A stretch of DNA of 64,000 bases, taken from positions 1 through 64,000 of IMG/VR virus record IMGVR_UViG_3300025770_000008; one strand, given 5' to 3'. The translations under genes were made by a program, and so were the position numbers. This DNA is from a virus. This document shows positions 14,452 to 21,404 of the stretch, in pieces (the first letter of the stretch is position 1; every line of letters begins with the position of its first letter). Under the pieces are notes generated by a model. It was not told the origin of the DNA and searched no databases. It worked only from the letters and a program-made list of their open reading frames with translations.

Positions 14452-15214
14452 GAGGAGGTATTACGCCTCGCCCGTCTCTAACACCGCTTAACACGGGAGG
14501 GAAAGATGAGACACTAAACAGCAGGTACCTCGGGTAAAACCGGGGGCTGCGCCGGTCCGCTCCCTAGCCCCGAGGGGCATGGTGAGCGGGTAGCCGGGTT
14601 CAACCGCTAGCCGACGTCCCGAAGGCGCGGGGGCCAGAACTGCTGTGATGAGCAGCGATGGCCCCGGCGCTAGGGACGGACGCGAGGGTGCTGTAACGGG
14701 TACAGTCCGCATGAGCGGGCTAAGGAGACCATCAATCTCCGAACCGGGTGAAGCATTCCGAAAAATAGGGCAGTGGCTATCAGGAGCCTGAAAGTGCGGG
14801 TTCAAGTCCCGCCTGTCCTTCCAACTCTAGAGCTTCCCCTTTGACGCAGTCGCCCGCCCTTCGGGGTCGGTGGTTCAAAGGGGTTGAGCGCCGGCAACCC
14901 GCACAGGGCAATGCATTAACAGGCGCTCGATGCTCCGCCCCGCCTCCTCGGCTGCAATGGGGTGGCGGGGCACTCATTTCTATGGGCCTCCCAAATGAGG
15001 CGAACCGGAACACCTGCACCCAGCAGGCCCGGGGGCCGTGCACAGCCATCTGTGCCTGGGTAGGCCGTACTGAGCGCGCAGAGCGTTTTCCGGTCGGGGG
15101 CTGCATGACTATCGGGTTCACGCCCGAGGTTGTGCGGCCCTTTTCTTTCTCGTCTCGGCGCCACGCGCCACAACTTTTACAAAGCCATCTAACCCAACTA
15201 ACGAAAGAAGAGCA
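14452..15214 (+). ncRNA. Large structured non-coding region of about 760 bases
   Basis: No gene is apparent; stems are abundant. 14555-14568 pairs with 14669-14681 (13 bp, one bulge). Inside lie GCCC-CGAG-GGGC and GGGGCCA (14630) with TGGCCCC (14659), which encloses CTGCT with AGCAG. Downstream are CTGTA-ACGGG-TACAG, CCGC-ATGA-GCGG and GGAGA with TCTCC. After the tRNA-like module come CCCCTTTGA (14836) with TCAAAGGGG (14875), GAGCGCC (14886) with GGCGCTC (14922), and GCCCCGCC (14937) with GGCGGGGC (14964). A possible ATG-AGA-CAC-TAA lies at 14506 after GGGAGGG. It is close in size to giant phage RNAs such as GOLLD, but no family is assigned. Confidence 0.6.
14767..14823 (+). other. tRNA-like module ending in CCA, no anticodon arm
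   Basis: AGGGCAG (14767-14773) pairs with CTGTCCT (14813-14819, one G-U pair) and is followed by T and CCA. A perfect T arm (GCGGG-TTCAAGT-CCCGC, 14796-14812) precedes the 3-prime acceptor strand. Between them only 22 bases remain, holding one GGCT-ATCAGG-AGCC hairpin, so there is no room for separate D and anticodon arms. I could not find another 5-prime acceptor strand upstream that pairs as well. Confidence 0.5.
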
Positions 15215-15358
15215 ATGAGCCCCGAGAACCTGGACCTTTTGTCCGGTGTCCTACTCTTTGCCCTCGCCTTCGGTCTCGGCTTCGTGCTGGACGAGGGCGG
15301 CGAGGCTGTGAAAAAACTCCCCATCGTGGAGAGGGCACGAAAGGCCCTCGACCCGTGA
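15215..15358 (+). CDS. Small membrane protein, 47 residues
   Basis: MSPENLDLLSGVLLFALAFG, then VLDEGGEAVKKLP: one hydrophobic helix (residues 8-24) and a charged tail. GAAAGAAGAG precedes the ATG. First gene after the large structured region. Function is unknown. Confidence 0.55.
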   Translation: MSPENLDLLSGVLLFALAFGLGFVLDEGGEAVKKLPIVERARKALDP

Positions 15359-15362
15359 TGGG

Positions 15363-15395
15363 AGAACGCGCGCCCCACCCGGGCGCTCGTTCTTA
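15363..15395. terminator. Hairpin terminator between convergent genes
   Basis: GAACG-CGC-GCCC-CACC-GGGC-GCT-CGTTC followed by TTA. Confidence 0.6.
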
Positions 15396-15396
15396 G

Positions 15397-15582
15397 CTAG
15401 TCCTGTTGTGCGCGCAGCTTGGCGTTCTCTTTGGTGAGGACGTCGTTCATCATCCGCATCTGAGAGATTGCAGGCATGAGTTTGTCGCGGCTATCGAGGC
15501 CCATCATTGCCGCCAGCCTGTCCAGGTGAACGACGTGCTTCTGCGCCCGCTGCCGCCAGCGCGCTGTAGACGAGTTGCTCAC
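15397..15582 (-). CDS. Hypothetical helical protein, 61 residues
   Basis: Begins MSNSSTARWRQRAQKHVVHL and ends in a short coiled coil (MNDVLTKENAKLRAQQD). Basic N-terminus. It overlaps the upstream - strand gene at 15579. Confidence 0.6.
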   Translation of the reverse strand: MSNSSTARWRQRAQKHVVHLDRLAAMMGLDSRDKLMPAISQMRMMNDVLTKENAKLRAQQD

Positions 15583-15896
15583 AGCGGCTCAGGCAGGAGG
15601 TCACTAAGAACCACGCTCACGCGTGCTTCAGGGGACTGCATGCTCAAGCACTCATCGACACAAGCACGCTCCTCCGGCGTGGGTGTCCGCAGGTAAACCA
15701 CCTGTATCACCGAGAGCCCACGGCATTGGTCCGCTTCTTGGCGCACCTGCCACCGCGCCTCGTACTTCTCCGTCTCGGGGTTCCACACGCTCAGCTGCAG
15801 CGCAACGAGCGGCGACGGCTTCTCCCACCAGCGCTCGCGCATGCGCTCAAGGCTCTCTGGCGAAGGCTCCAGTACGACAGACATCTCGGTCTCCAT
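15579..15896 (-). CDS. Hypothetical protein, 105 residues
   Basis: Beta-rich, beginning METEMSVVLEPSPESLERMR, with WW near residue 23 and two Cys (CVDEC). No family recognised. The dyad at 15897 abuts its start codon, so repression from that site is plausible. Confidence 0.6.
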   Translation of the reverse strand: METEMSVVLEPSPESLERMRERWWEKPSPLVALQLSVWNPETEKYEARWQVRQEADQCRGLSVIQVVYLRTPTPEERACVDECLSMQSPEARVSVVLSDLLPEPL

Positions 15897-15911
15897 TATT
15901 AGCGACTAATA
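15897..15911. promoter_or_regulatory. TATTAG-CTAATA dyad operator, copy 5
   Basis: TATTAGCGACTAATA, with the two half-sites intact and a changed centre. It lies between a - strand start codon and the + strand promoter at 15921. Confidence 0.65.
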
Positions 15912-15920
15912 CTCAGCCTA

Positions 15921-15960
15921 CCGCAAAAGGGGAGGGGCTTCTTGGCATAAGAACTATGGA
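15921..15960 (+). promoter_or_regulatory. Phage promoter, GGCATAAGAACTATG type
   Basis: CGCAAAAGG, spacer, then CTTCTTGGCATAAGAACTATGG. Confidence 0.7.
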
Positions 15961-15993
15961 AGCAACCAACACCCTAACCACCAAGGAGAATCA

Positions 15994-16128
15994 TTGAACT
16001 GCTTCACCATGGCCCTTTGGGTCCTGCTCACGGAGGGGGGAAAGCTCGTCGTCATTCGGTGGCGTCCATTCCCTCACTTCGGCGTACGGCCGTCTGCGCC
16101 GCACCACCTTCGCCGCACACATGCGTAA
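15994..16128 (+). CDS. Possible small protein, 44 residues, TTG start
   Basis: TTG at 15994 sits seven bases after AAGGAG. Product begins MNCFTMALWVLLTEGGKLVV and ends in a His/Arg/Pro-rich tail. It fills the space between promoter and the next gene. Start codon choice is the main doubt. Confidence 0.4.
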   Translation: MNCFTMALWVLLTEGGKLVVIRWRPFPHFGVRPSAPHHLRRTHA

Positions 16129-16138
16129 GGAGCGCATC

Positions 16139-16171
16139 ATGCAGAAGCGGCGACTGAGAGGGTCCCCATGA
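16139..16171 (+). CDS. Possible 10-residue minigene
   Basis: MQKRRLRGSP has AAGGAG at good spacing, and its stop overlaps the next start (ATGA). It may be a leader peptide for the gene at 16168. Confidence 0.35.
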   Translation: MQKRRLRGSP

Positions 16172-16635
16172 GCGCGGACCCACCGATGCCGAAGGCCCGC
16201 AGCGTGACCCTCACGTTCAGCCGAGAGCGGCTGCTCTTCCACCACTTCGACCGTGAGTTGCGGGCGTCGGAGTGGGCCTGTCGTGCCCGCACCATCCAGA
16301 GCCACTACCGCATCTTGGTGTGTGCGGGCGTGGACATAGTGCTGCGGGCTGGGATGCTCTCGGCTGAGTCAGGGCTGGTCGAGTATTTGCCCAAGGAGGA
16401 CGAGGCCGAATCGTACCGGTTCAACCTCATGCTCCCGCCTAAGCTTGTGCGACGGCTGGAGACCCTCCGCAGGCAGATGAACCGGACGCGACTCCGGTAT
16501 TTCAGCCGGGAGCTGACGACCCCGCAAGCGACGCGGGTGGCACTGCTGACCGGCCTTGAGCTGTACGTCACGAACGGCTACGACGTGCTGCTCGTCCTCC
16601 AGACGGCGTCTTGGTACGACACCGTCTTCTCATAG
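16168..16635 (+). CDS. Tandem ribbon-helix-helix-like protein A, 155 residues
   Basis: Two repeated units are visible. Each has a beta strand of alternating residues, a helix and a second helix: about residues 10-55 (SVTLTFSRERLLFHHF ... ILVCAGVDIVL) and 83-135 (YRFNLMLPPKLVRRLETLR ... VALLTGLELYV). The strand-Pro-helix-helix layout fits ribbon-helix-helix (MetJ/Arc) DNA-binding folds. Similar architecture at 16768, 17351 and 20892. A DNA-binding regulator is inferred. Confidence 0.6.
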   Translation: MSADPPMPKARSVTLTFSRERLLFHHFDRELRASEWACRARTIQSHYRILVCAGVDIVLRAGMLSAESGLVEYLPKEDEAESYRFNLMLPPKLVRRLETLRRQMNRTRLRYFSRELTTPQATRVALLTGLELYVTNGYDVLLVLQTASWYDTVFS

Positions 16636-16636
16636 A

Positions 16637-16690
16637 TGAACGCGTAAAAGCGTTCGGGCTCTGACCCCCTTCGGGGGGTCATCCCTTTTT
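16637..16690 (+). terminator. Two hairpins ending in a T run
   Basis: GAACGC-GTAAAA-GCGTTC, then GACCCCC-TTCG-GGGGGTC followed by ATCCCTTTTTA; a good intrinsic terminator. Confidence 0.7.
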
Positions 16691-16696
16691 AGCCCC

Positions 16697-16731
16697 CGCA
16701 AAGCGCCCCTGCTTCTTGGCATAAGCGCCTT
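16697..16731 (+). promoter_or_regulatory. Phage promoter, GGCATAAG type
   Basis: CGCAAAGCG, spacer, then CTTCTTGGCATAAGCGCCTTGG. Confidence 0.65.
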
Positions 16732-16767
16732 GGACAAAGCCCCGACTACACTACCCAGGAGGCACTA

Positions 16768-17340
16768 ATGGGAGCGCTCACATTCAAGCCAATCCAGCTC
16801 TACACCACTGACCCCAGGCTCGCCAAGGCCCTGCGGGGTTTCGCCGAGAGGCACAAAGCTTACTTCCCTCACGCTGACATGGACGAAGCGATGCGGGCGC
16901 TGTTGAACTACGGGGCGGCGCGTCTTTGCTTCGGCTTCAACCCTGACGCCCCCAGGTTAGCCCTTAAATCCGCGGTGGATGAAGACTGGCGGGCCGAGAA
17001 CGAAAGCCCCGGGTACACCTACTCGCCCCCGACTCTTTACCTCCCCATCCGGATGTACGCCCGGCTGGACGCGCTGCGTGTCTGCTTGAACCGCCAAGCC
17101 CTCTCCCGGAGCATCGGCGACCTCACGCGCGCCATCATCGGGTGGGCAGAGGGCCACACCACTAGGGGCAACTTGAGTGCCTACGAAATTCACGCCGACC
17201 CCAAGGCTGCGGCCCACCTCTTCGCCTGCCACGCACAGGGCGACCAGTCGGCCGCTACAAGCCTGCCCGCCACGGGTGAGGCGACCTTCGCAGACGTGGC
17301 GTTCGACTACGTCGCCGCCCTCAAGCCCCAAAGCCTCTAA
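16768..17340 (+). CDS. Tandem ribbon-helix-helix-like protein B, 190 residues
   Basis: Unit 1 (about residues 3-55): FKPIQLYTTDPRLAKALRGF and then a helix ending LLNYGAARLC. Unit 2 (about residues 88-135): TLYLPIRMYARLDALRVCLN and SRSIGDLTRAIIGWAEG. The second unit closely follows ribbon-helix-helix spacing. It shares the LL-x-YGAA-x-LC segment with the next gene, so they are paralogues. AGGAGG precedes the ATG. Confidence 0.65.
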   Translation: MGALTFKPIQLYTTDPRLAKALRGFAERHKAYFPHADMDEAMRALLNYGAARLCFGFNPDAPRLALKSAVDEDWRAENESPGYTYSPPTLYLPIRMYARLDALRVCLNRQALSRSIGDLTRAIIGWAEGHTTRGNLSAYEIHADPKAAAHLFACHAQGDQSAATSLPATGEATFADVAFDYVAALKPQSL

Positions 17341-17350
17341 GGAGCGCCTC

Positions 17351-17947
17351 ATGTCTGCCCCGCACTACGCCGCCTTCTCTTGCCGTGACCCCCAACTCAT
17401 GGCCGAGCTGAAGCGCTACCGCGTCGATTACCACCAGACCTTCGACGACACCAACCCTGGCGGCCCCTTCTACACACTACTTCACTACGGGGCGGCACAT
17501 CTGTGCCACGGCTACGACATTCCGCGGATGGTGCGTGTCGAGGGCCGGGCGCTACTCCTGGGCCACGCCCAAAACGACTTCATGCGGGAGCTTCGGGGCA
17601 GCGCCTCCTGCGAATACGTGACCTTGCGGATACCTGACGGGACGTACCGCGGGTTGCAGGCGTTGCGGGCGTGGCTGAACGTCTACCACCCGGGATCGAA
17701 GGTCCGCCTCTGGACGGCAGAGACCGTGCTGCGCATGCTGGTCCGGGCGGGCTTGGAGATGGTCCGTGGCCGTGGAGCGAGCCCGCAGGTCGTGGTTAAT
17801 TCCCCCCGCGTCCGGATCCACCTCCACGAAATCCGCCCGCATGAGTTGGCGCCAGCACGGGAGCCCGAAGGCGTCCTTCTCGGCGAGGCCCCCAGCACCA
17901 ACCCCCTCGTGTTTCTCGATGCCATCAAGGAGCGCAGCGCATGCTGA
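17351..17947 (+). CDS. Tandem ribbon-helix-helix-like protein C, 198 residues
   Basis: Paralogue of the gene at 16768: unit 1 ends LLHYGAAHLCHGYD, unit 2 reads YVTLRIPDGTYRGLQALRAW and then a helix ending MLVRAGLEMV. A C-terminal extension (about 50 residues) has no recognisable fold. AAGGAG lies ten bases before the ATG. Its stop overlaps the next start. Confidence 0.65.
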   Translation: MSAPHYAAFSCRDPQLMAELKRYRVDYHQTFDDTNPGGPFYTLLHYGAAHLCHGYDIPRMVRVEGRALLLGHAQNDFMRELRGSASCEYVTLRIPDGTYRGLQALRAWLNVYHPGSKVRLWTAETVLRMLVRAGLEMVRGRGASPQVVVNSPRVRIHLHEIRPHELAPAREPEGVLLGEAPSTNPLVFLDAIKERSAC

Positions 17948-18207
17948 GCATCACCCGCACCGGCAACATCTACCTCATCGGCCCTGGCTGGCGTTGCGAC
18001 CTCAGTAACCCCGAGTCTGAGCCCGAAGGCTTCACCGTCCGCCACGTCAGCCTCAAGGAAGTCTATCCGGGCAACCGGGAATTGATGCAGGCCCACACGC
18101 TACAAGAAGCGAGCGGGCTGACCCTCAAGCAAGCTCTCTTCTGCGTCCACAATCTCCTCTGGCTGCTCGCAATCGCCGATGGCGACATGCGGCAGGTAGA
18201 GATGTAG
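17941..18207 (+). CDS. Hypothetical protein, 88 residues
   Basis: Beta-rich start (MLSITRTGNIYLIGPGWRCD) and a helical end (TLKQALFCVHNLLWLLAIAD). No family recognised. The ATG lies within the last codons of the upstream regulator-like gene, indicating coupling. Confidence 0.6.
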   Translation: MLSITRTGNIYLIGPGWRCDLSNPESEPEGFTVRHVSLKEVYPGNRELMQAHTLQEASGLTLKQALFCVHNLLWLLAIADGDMRQVEM

Positions 18208-18208
18208 C

Positions 18209-18223
18209 ATCAGTCACTAATAC
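18209..18223. promoter_or_regulatory. Degenerate TATTAG-CTAATA dyad
   Basis: ATCAGTCACTAATA keeps only the right half-site intact. It lies directly after a stop codon, like the full copies. Weak copy. Confidence 0.35.
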
Positions 18224-18250
18224 TCAAAGGGACCAAGCCATGGAGGCTGC

Positions 18251-18550
18251 GTGAGCTACAAAGTCGACGAGCACGTCTTACTTGCGGGGCGTACTTACCG
18301 GGTCACGAAGGTCGAGTCTCGCGGGGCGTTCTGGGACCGGATTCGTCTGGTCGACGTAGCTGCCCCACAAGACGAGTTTGAGAAGACCGCGATGGAGTTA
18401 GCGGTCTACGGCAAGACTGACTACGACTGCGAGGTGTGCCGGAACTTCGCCAACAACTTCACCCCAAGGGATGTGCCTACCTTCGAGGAACCGCACCACC
18501 CCGACTGCTCCATGCACGACGACATGGTGTTCATCAAGGGGGCCGAATGA
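18251..18550 (+). CDS. Hypothetical protein with Cys/His sites, 99 residues, GTG start
   Basis: GTG follows GGAGGCTGC. The N-terminal half is an SH3-like beta barrel (DEHVLLAGRTYRVTKVESRG); the C-terminal half has CEVC and HHPDC that could bind zinc. An ATG-GAG-GCT-GCG-TGA five-codon frame overlaps the start. Function is unknown. Confidence 0.6.
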   Translation: MSYKVDEHVLLAGRTYRVTKVESRGAFWDRIRLVDVAAPQDEFEKTAMELAVYGKTDYDCEVCRNFANNFTPRDVPTFEEPHHPDCSMHDDMVFIKGAE

Positions 18551-18574
18551 ACACAGCCATGAGGAGGACGACTG

Positions 18575-19033
18575 ATGAAGAAGGTTACCAGTCCGAGTAA
18601 GCCGAATAAGCCCAAGATGCCGAAGCTGCCTTCGCAGACGCTCAGTCTCCCGGGGCAGCAAATCGACTTGCGCTACTCGTCCCCGACGTTGCGGGGCGTG
18701 ATGGAATTCCACCAGCTCACGGCTGACGAGCTACTCGACTTGCCCATCAAAGAAGTGGACACGTCGGACTACCACGACTGCCACACGACCATGACGACCA
18801 TGCTCCAGATGCCCCCTCGGGAGATAGCCAACGAGCGGTTCGACGTGGAGATGGGTGAGTACGAGAAGCGGATGGTGACGTACAACCGCAAGCTCACTAT
18901 CTACGAGGCCAAGCTCGCCATCTACGAGGTGGAGCGGGCCAAGTATCTGGAGTGGAAAGAATACGCTGCGGAGCAGAGGGACCTGCGTCAGCTCGCTAAG
19001 CTCAAAGCCCAATACGAAAGAGCGGAAGAGTGA
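18575..19033 (+). CDS. Hypothetical protein with coiled-coil tail, 152 residues
   Basis: Pro/Lys-rich N-terminus (SPSKPNKPKMPKLPSQ), an ordered middle with YHDCHTTMTTMLQMP, and a long charged coiled coil at the C-terminus (TIYEAKLAIYEVERAKYLEW). GAGGAGG precedes the ATG. Last gene of its operon. Confidence 0.65.
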   Translation: MKKVTSPSKPNKPKMPKLPSQTLSLPGQQIDLRYSSPTLRGVMEFHQLTADELLDLPIKEVDTSDYHDCHTTMTTMLQMPPREIANERFDVEMGEYEKRMVTYNRKLTIYEAKLAIYEVERAKYLEWKEYAAEQRDLRQLAKLKAQYERAEE

Positions 19034-19043
19034 GCAGCGCCAT

Positions 19044-19058
19044 TATTAGTCGCTAATA
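19044..19058. promoter_or_regulatory. TATTAG-CTAATA dyad operator, copy 7
   Basis: TTATTAGTCGCTAATAA lies two bases before the promoter at 19061. The centre differs but the arms are intact. Confidence 0.7.
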
Positions 19059-19060
19059 AT

Positions 19061-19099
19061 CCGCAAGGCTTGGGGTGCTTTTTGGCATAAGAACTATGA
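19061..19099 (+). promoter_or_regulatory. Phage promoter, GGCATAAGAACTATG type
   Basis: CGCAAGGC, spacer, then CTTTTTGGCATAAGAACTATGAA; a CTCGC-CCCAT-GCGAG hairpin lies in the leader. Confidence 0.75.
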
Positions 19100-19183
19100 A
19101 CCCTGAGTTCGCACCTTCTCGCCCCATGCGAGGGGGCCAACACCACGCACATCTGCCCAACTACTTACCCAGGAGAGCAATTA

Positions 19184-19633
19184 ATGGGACTTCCCGACCA
19201 CGCATTCGAGGTATTCGACAAGGGCAATCCTCGCGAGCGCAAATGCGGTGACGACCTCACCGACGAGGACATCCAAGACCTCTACACTTACTACATGAGC
19301 GGGCGCCGCTGGGACTTCAAGGACAAGCCCTACGTCGTCGAGTGGCACGAGGACAAGCCGCACCAAGTCATGATGCGCGTCTTTTGCCGGCTGTGGCGGG
19401 CCGAGCACCCCCAGCTCCCCGAGCAAAGCGCCGTCAGGGCAGACATCAAGGCGAGCACCCTCGGCCTCGGCAAGCACGTTAGCGTGCTGTACGGGGTGGG
19501 CGGGGCGTACGAGGGCGGGGATAATGAAGCTCCCAATCCCGTCATTCAGTCCACGCTCACGTACTGGTACCTGAAGGGCAAGGCGGACGCGCTGGTGGAG
19601 GCCGCACTCCCGCAGGAGCACACGGATGTCTGA
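19184..19633 (+). CDS. Tagged hypothetical protein, ends QEHTDV, 149 residues
   Basis: An acidic N-terminal domain (LTDEDIQDLYTYYMSGRRWD), a central helix (VFCRLWRAEHPQL) and a C-terminal helix before QEHTDV, a member of the His-x-Asp tag set. AGGAGAG precedes the ATG. The next gene starts inside the tag codons. Confidence 0.65.
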   Translation: MGLPDHAFEVFDKGNPRERKCGDDLTDEDIQDLYTYYMSGRRWDFKDKPYVVEWHEDKPHQVMMRVFCRLWRAEHPQLPEQSAVRADIKASTLGLGKHVSVLYGVGGAYEGGDNEAPNPVIQSTLTYWYLKGKADALVEAALPQEHTDV

Positions 19634-19787
19634 GCCGGCCGGTGAAGAGCGGGAGACGTGCCCAGCTTGCGGCTCCGACGACATAGACCTCCCAGACCCG
19701 CCCGGCTGCGGCCACGAGGCGTACTGCAACACGTGCGGGCACGAGTGGGACTGGGAAGGGGACCAACATGAGTGCGATGACGTCTGA
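19626..19787 (+). CDS. Zinc-ribbon protein, 53 residues
   Basis: CPACGSDD and CNTCGHEW are two CxxC knuckles about 26 residues apart with an intervening CGH, typical of a zinc ribbon. Ends QHECDDV, a distant version of the C-terminal tag. It overlaps the tagged genes on both sides. Confidence 0.6.
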   Translation: MSEPAGEERETCPACGSDDIDLPDPPGCGHEAYCNTCGHEWDWEGDQHECDDV

Positions 19788-20082
19788 GGAGCTGTTCAAC
19801 CGGGGCGTAAGGGATGGTGACTGGGACGATGAGCGTGAAGAGCGCGCCATCGCAATCAGCGAGTACCTCAACGAGCTGGACATGGTCCTCGGCGATTACC
19901 CGGATGACTGCTCCTCGGACATCCTCGAAGCAATCGACAATATGTGCGGCGGCTACGTCATGGAGGACTTCAGCCTGGACCCTCAGAGCGTCCAGGACTC
20001 CACCGGCCGCTGGTTCCAGCACGCGGGGCACATCCCGAAGGCGCCAACCGGTGCAGACGACGAAATGCACGTAGACATCTAA
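19768..20082 (+). CDS. Tagged acidic protein, ends EMHVDI, 104 residues
   Basis: Highly acidic, helical N-terminal half (DDEREERAIAISEYLNELDM) and a flexible Pro/Gly segment before DDEMHVDI. Starts within the preceding zinc-ribbon gene. No family recognised. Confidence 0.65.
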   Translation: MSAMTSEELFNRGVRDGDWDDEREERAIAISEYLNELDMVLGDYPDDCSSDILEAIDNMCGGYVMEDFSLDPQSVQDSTGRWFQHAGHIPKAPTGADDEMHVDI

Positions 20083-20091
20083 GGAGTGAAC

Positions 20092-20499
20092 ATGACCCCC
20101 AAGCAACTCGCAGCTGCTGTCGCCAGCGCCGATGAACTCAACGACTTCCTCCGAGCGTTCGCGTCGAGGCTCATCTGCAGCAAACACCCCGCTACGCGTC
20201 AGTGGGGTTACGGCCTGGAACTCAGCTCCTGGGTGCCAGAAGGGGACAGCCACATCGAGCTGACCTTCTGCCCCATTGACCGTGATGCCAGCCTGTCCTA
20301 CCTCACCGTCAGCTTGAATGAGCTGCACATGACACTCGACGACATGGTGGCGTTCTGCGCGGCTGCCCATGAGGCTGAGAAACAGGCCATCAGAAAAAGG
20401 AAGGAGGAAGAGAAGGAGCAGCGCCGGCTCAACGAGCGCAAAGAGGCCATACGCCTTTTGAAGCGGCACCCAGACCTCGGCATGCCTTCGGACGTGTAG
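20092..20499 (+). CDS. Hypothetical protein with coiled-coil tail, 135 residues
   Basis: The start is ATG 20092, six bases after AAGGAG. An ordered alpha/beta domain (residues 1-95) is followed by a charged helix (KQAIRKRKEEEKEQRRLNER). Ends MPSDV, perhaps a remnant of the tag. Confidence 0.6.
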   Translation: MTPKQLAAAVASADELNDFLRAFASRLICSKHPATRQWGYGLELSSWVPEGDSHIELTFCPIDRDASLSYLTVSLNELHMTLDDMVAFCAAAHEAEKQAIRKRKEEEKEQRRLNERKEAIRLLKRHPDLGMPSDV

Positions 20500-20535
20500 G
20501 GGCTTCAAACACCACAGAAACCAGGAGAACAGCGC

Positions 20536-20871
20536 ATGCACCTGACCTATAACGGCCAAGACGTGGAGTTCGAGGACTTCGACGGCGGCGAACTCATCAA
20601 GGTCAACCTCAACAGCACCGGCGACCCCAACGGCGAAGGCATCTGGGCCATGCTCCGCCCTGAAGACAAGAAGACGTACGACAACGACGAGTCTCACGGC
20701 GAGCTGGTCGTGGCTTCGCTTCGCAACACGTCATTTTCCGGCATCCCGTGGGGCTCCTTCATCATCGCGGAGACCCGCGGGTCGAAGCGGCCCGTCTGCA
20801 ACCTCAGCCACATGCAGGCGAACAAGGAGACCCTCTCCTCCGCGCTGGCTACGGCCAAGACCGGCGATTAG
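20536..20871 (+). CDS. Hypothetical protein, 111 residues
   Basis: Beta-rich N-terminus (MHLTYNGQDVEFEDFDGGEL) and a helical tail. CAGGAG precedes the ATG. No family recognised. Confidence 0.6.
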   Translation: MHLTYNGQDVEFEDFDGGELIKVNLNSTGDPNGEGIWAMLRPEDKKTYDNDESHGELVVASLRNTSFSGIPWGSFIIAETRGSKRPVCNLSHMQANKETLSSALATAKTGD

Positions 20872-20891
20872 CCGCCAAACAAGGAGATTCC

Positions 20892-21362
20892 ATGTCCGCC
20901 AAGATCAACATCCGCCTGGACGGGGCGCTCTACCACGCCTACTACACCGCCCGCCCCGGCTTCGTCGAGTCGGTCTACTGCCCACCCCCAGTGAATGACC
21001 GCCGGAAGAACATCGCCGATGCGACGTTCCTGCGGTTTCTGCTGGCGGCTGGCGACCACCGGTTCAGCACCGAGGGGCTACTGGCCCTCATGGGGCGGCT
21101 CCCGAACCTGCCCGATGGGGACCCTGACGCGATGACCACCTTCACCATCGGCCTTCCGCCGTGGGCAAGTACGGCTATCCGGACGCTGAAGGAGCGACTC
21201 ATCCGCTCGCACATCGGGGCGTACATCGCTCCCTCGACCCTCAGCGTGGCGCGTACACTCGTCTCAACTGGCCTGGGGCAAGTCCTGGTCCAAGACCTCG
21301 ACGATGTGGCTCGCCCGCTCTTGCTGGCTGGTCGCACTCTCAAGTACGCGGTGGCCGCATAG
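20892..21362 (+). CDS. Tandem ribbon-helix-helix-like protein D, 156 residues
   Basis: Fourth member of the set begun at 16168. Unit 1 starts KINIRLDGALYHAYY; unit 2 reads TFTIGLPPWASTAIRTLKER with a second helix (STLSVARTLVSTGLGQVL). AAGGAG precedes ATG 20892. A DNA-binding role is inferred from the fold-like pattern only. Confidence 0.6.
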   Translation: MSAKINIRLDGALYHAYYTARPGFVESVYCPPPVNDRRKNIADATFLRFLLAAGDHRFSTEGLLALMGRLPNLPDGDPDAMTTFTIGLPPWASTAIRTLKERLIRSHIGAYIAPSTLSVARTLVSTGLGQVLVQDLDDVARPLLLAGRTLKYAVAA

Positions 21363-21404
21363 CCTCCCGCAACCACTAACCACTGAAGCGAAGGGAAAGT
21401 AACC

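Noticed and set aside
14570-14720. Group I intron interrupting a tRNA
   Set aside because: GGGTTCAACCGCTAGCCG and GGGTACAGTCC look like the R and S core elements, but their P7 strands do not pair, and the second folds locally as CTGTA-ACGGG-TACAG. No 5-prime tRNA half was found.
14488-14805. - strand frame of 105 codons and + strand frames in the structured region
   Set aside because: No start context, unusual composition, and the region is dominated by pairing segments that explain the lack of stops.
14480-14823. tmRNA
   Set aside because: Length and T arm fit, but GGGAGGG gives only a mismatched acceptor; the TTCGAC-like 5-prime segment and a tag reading frame ending in Ala-Ala are missing.
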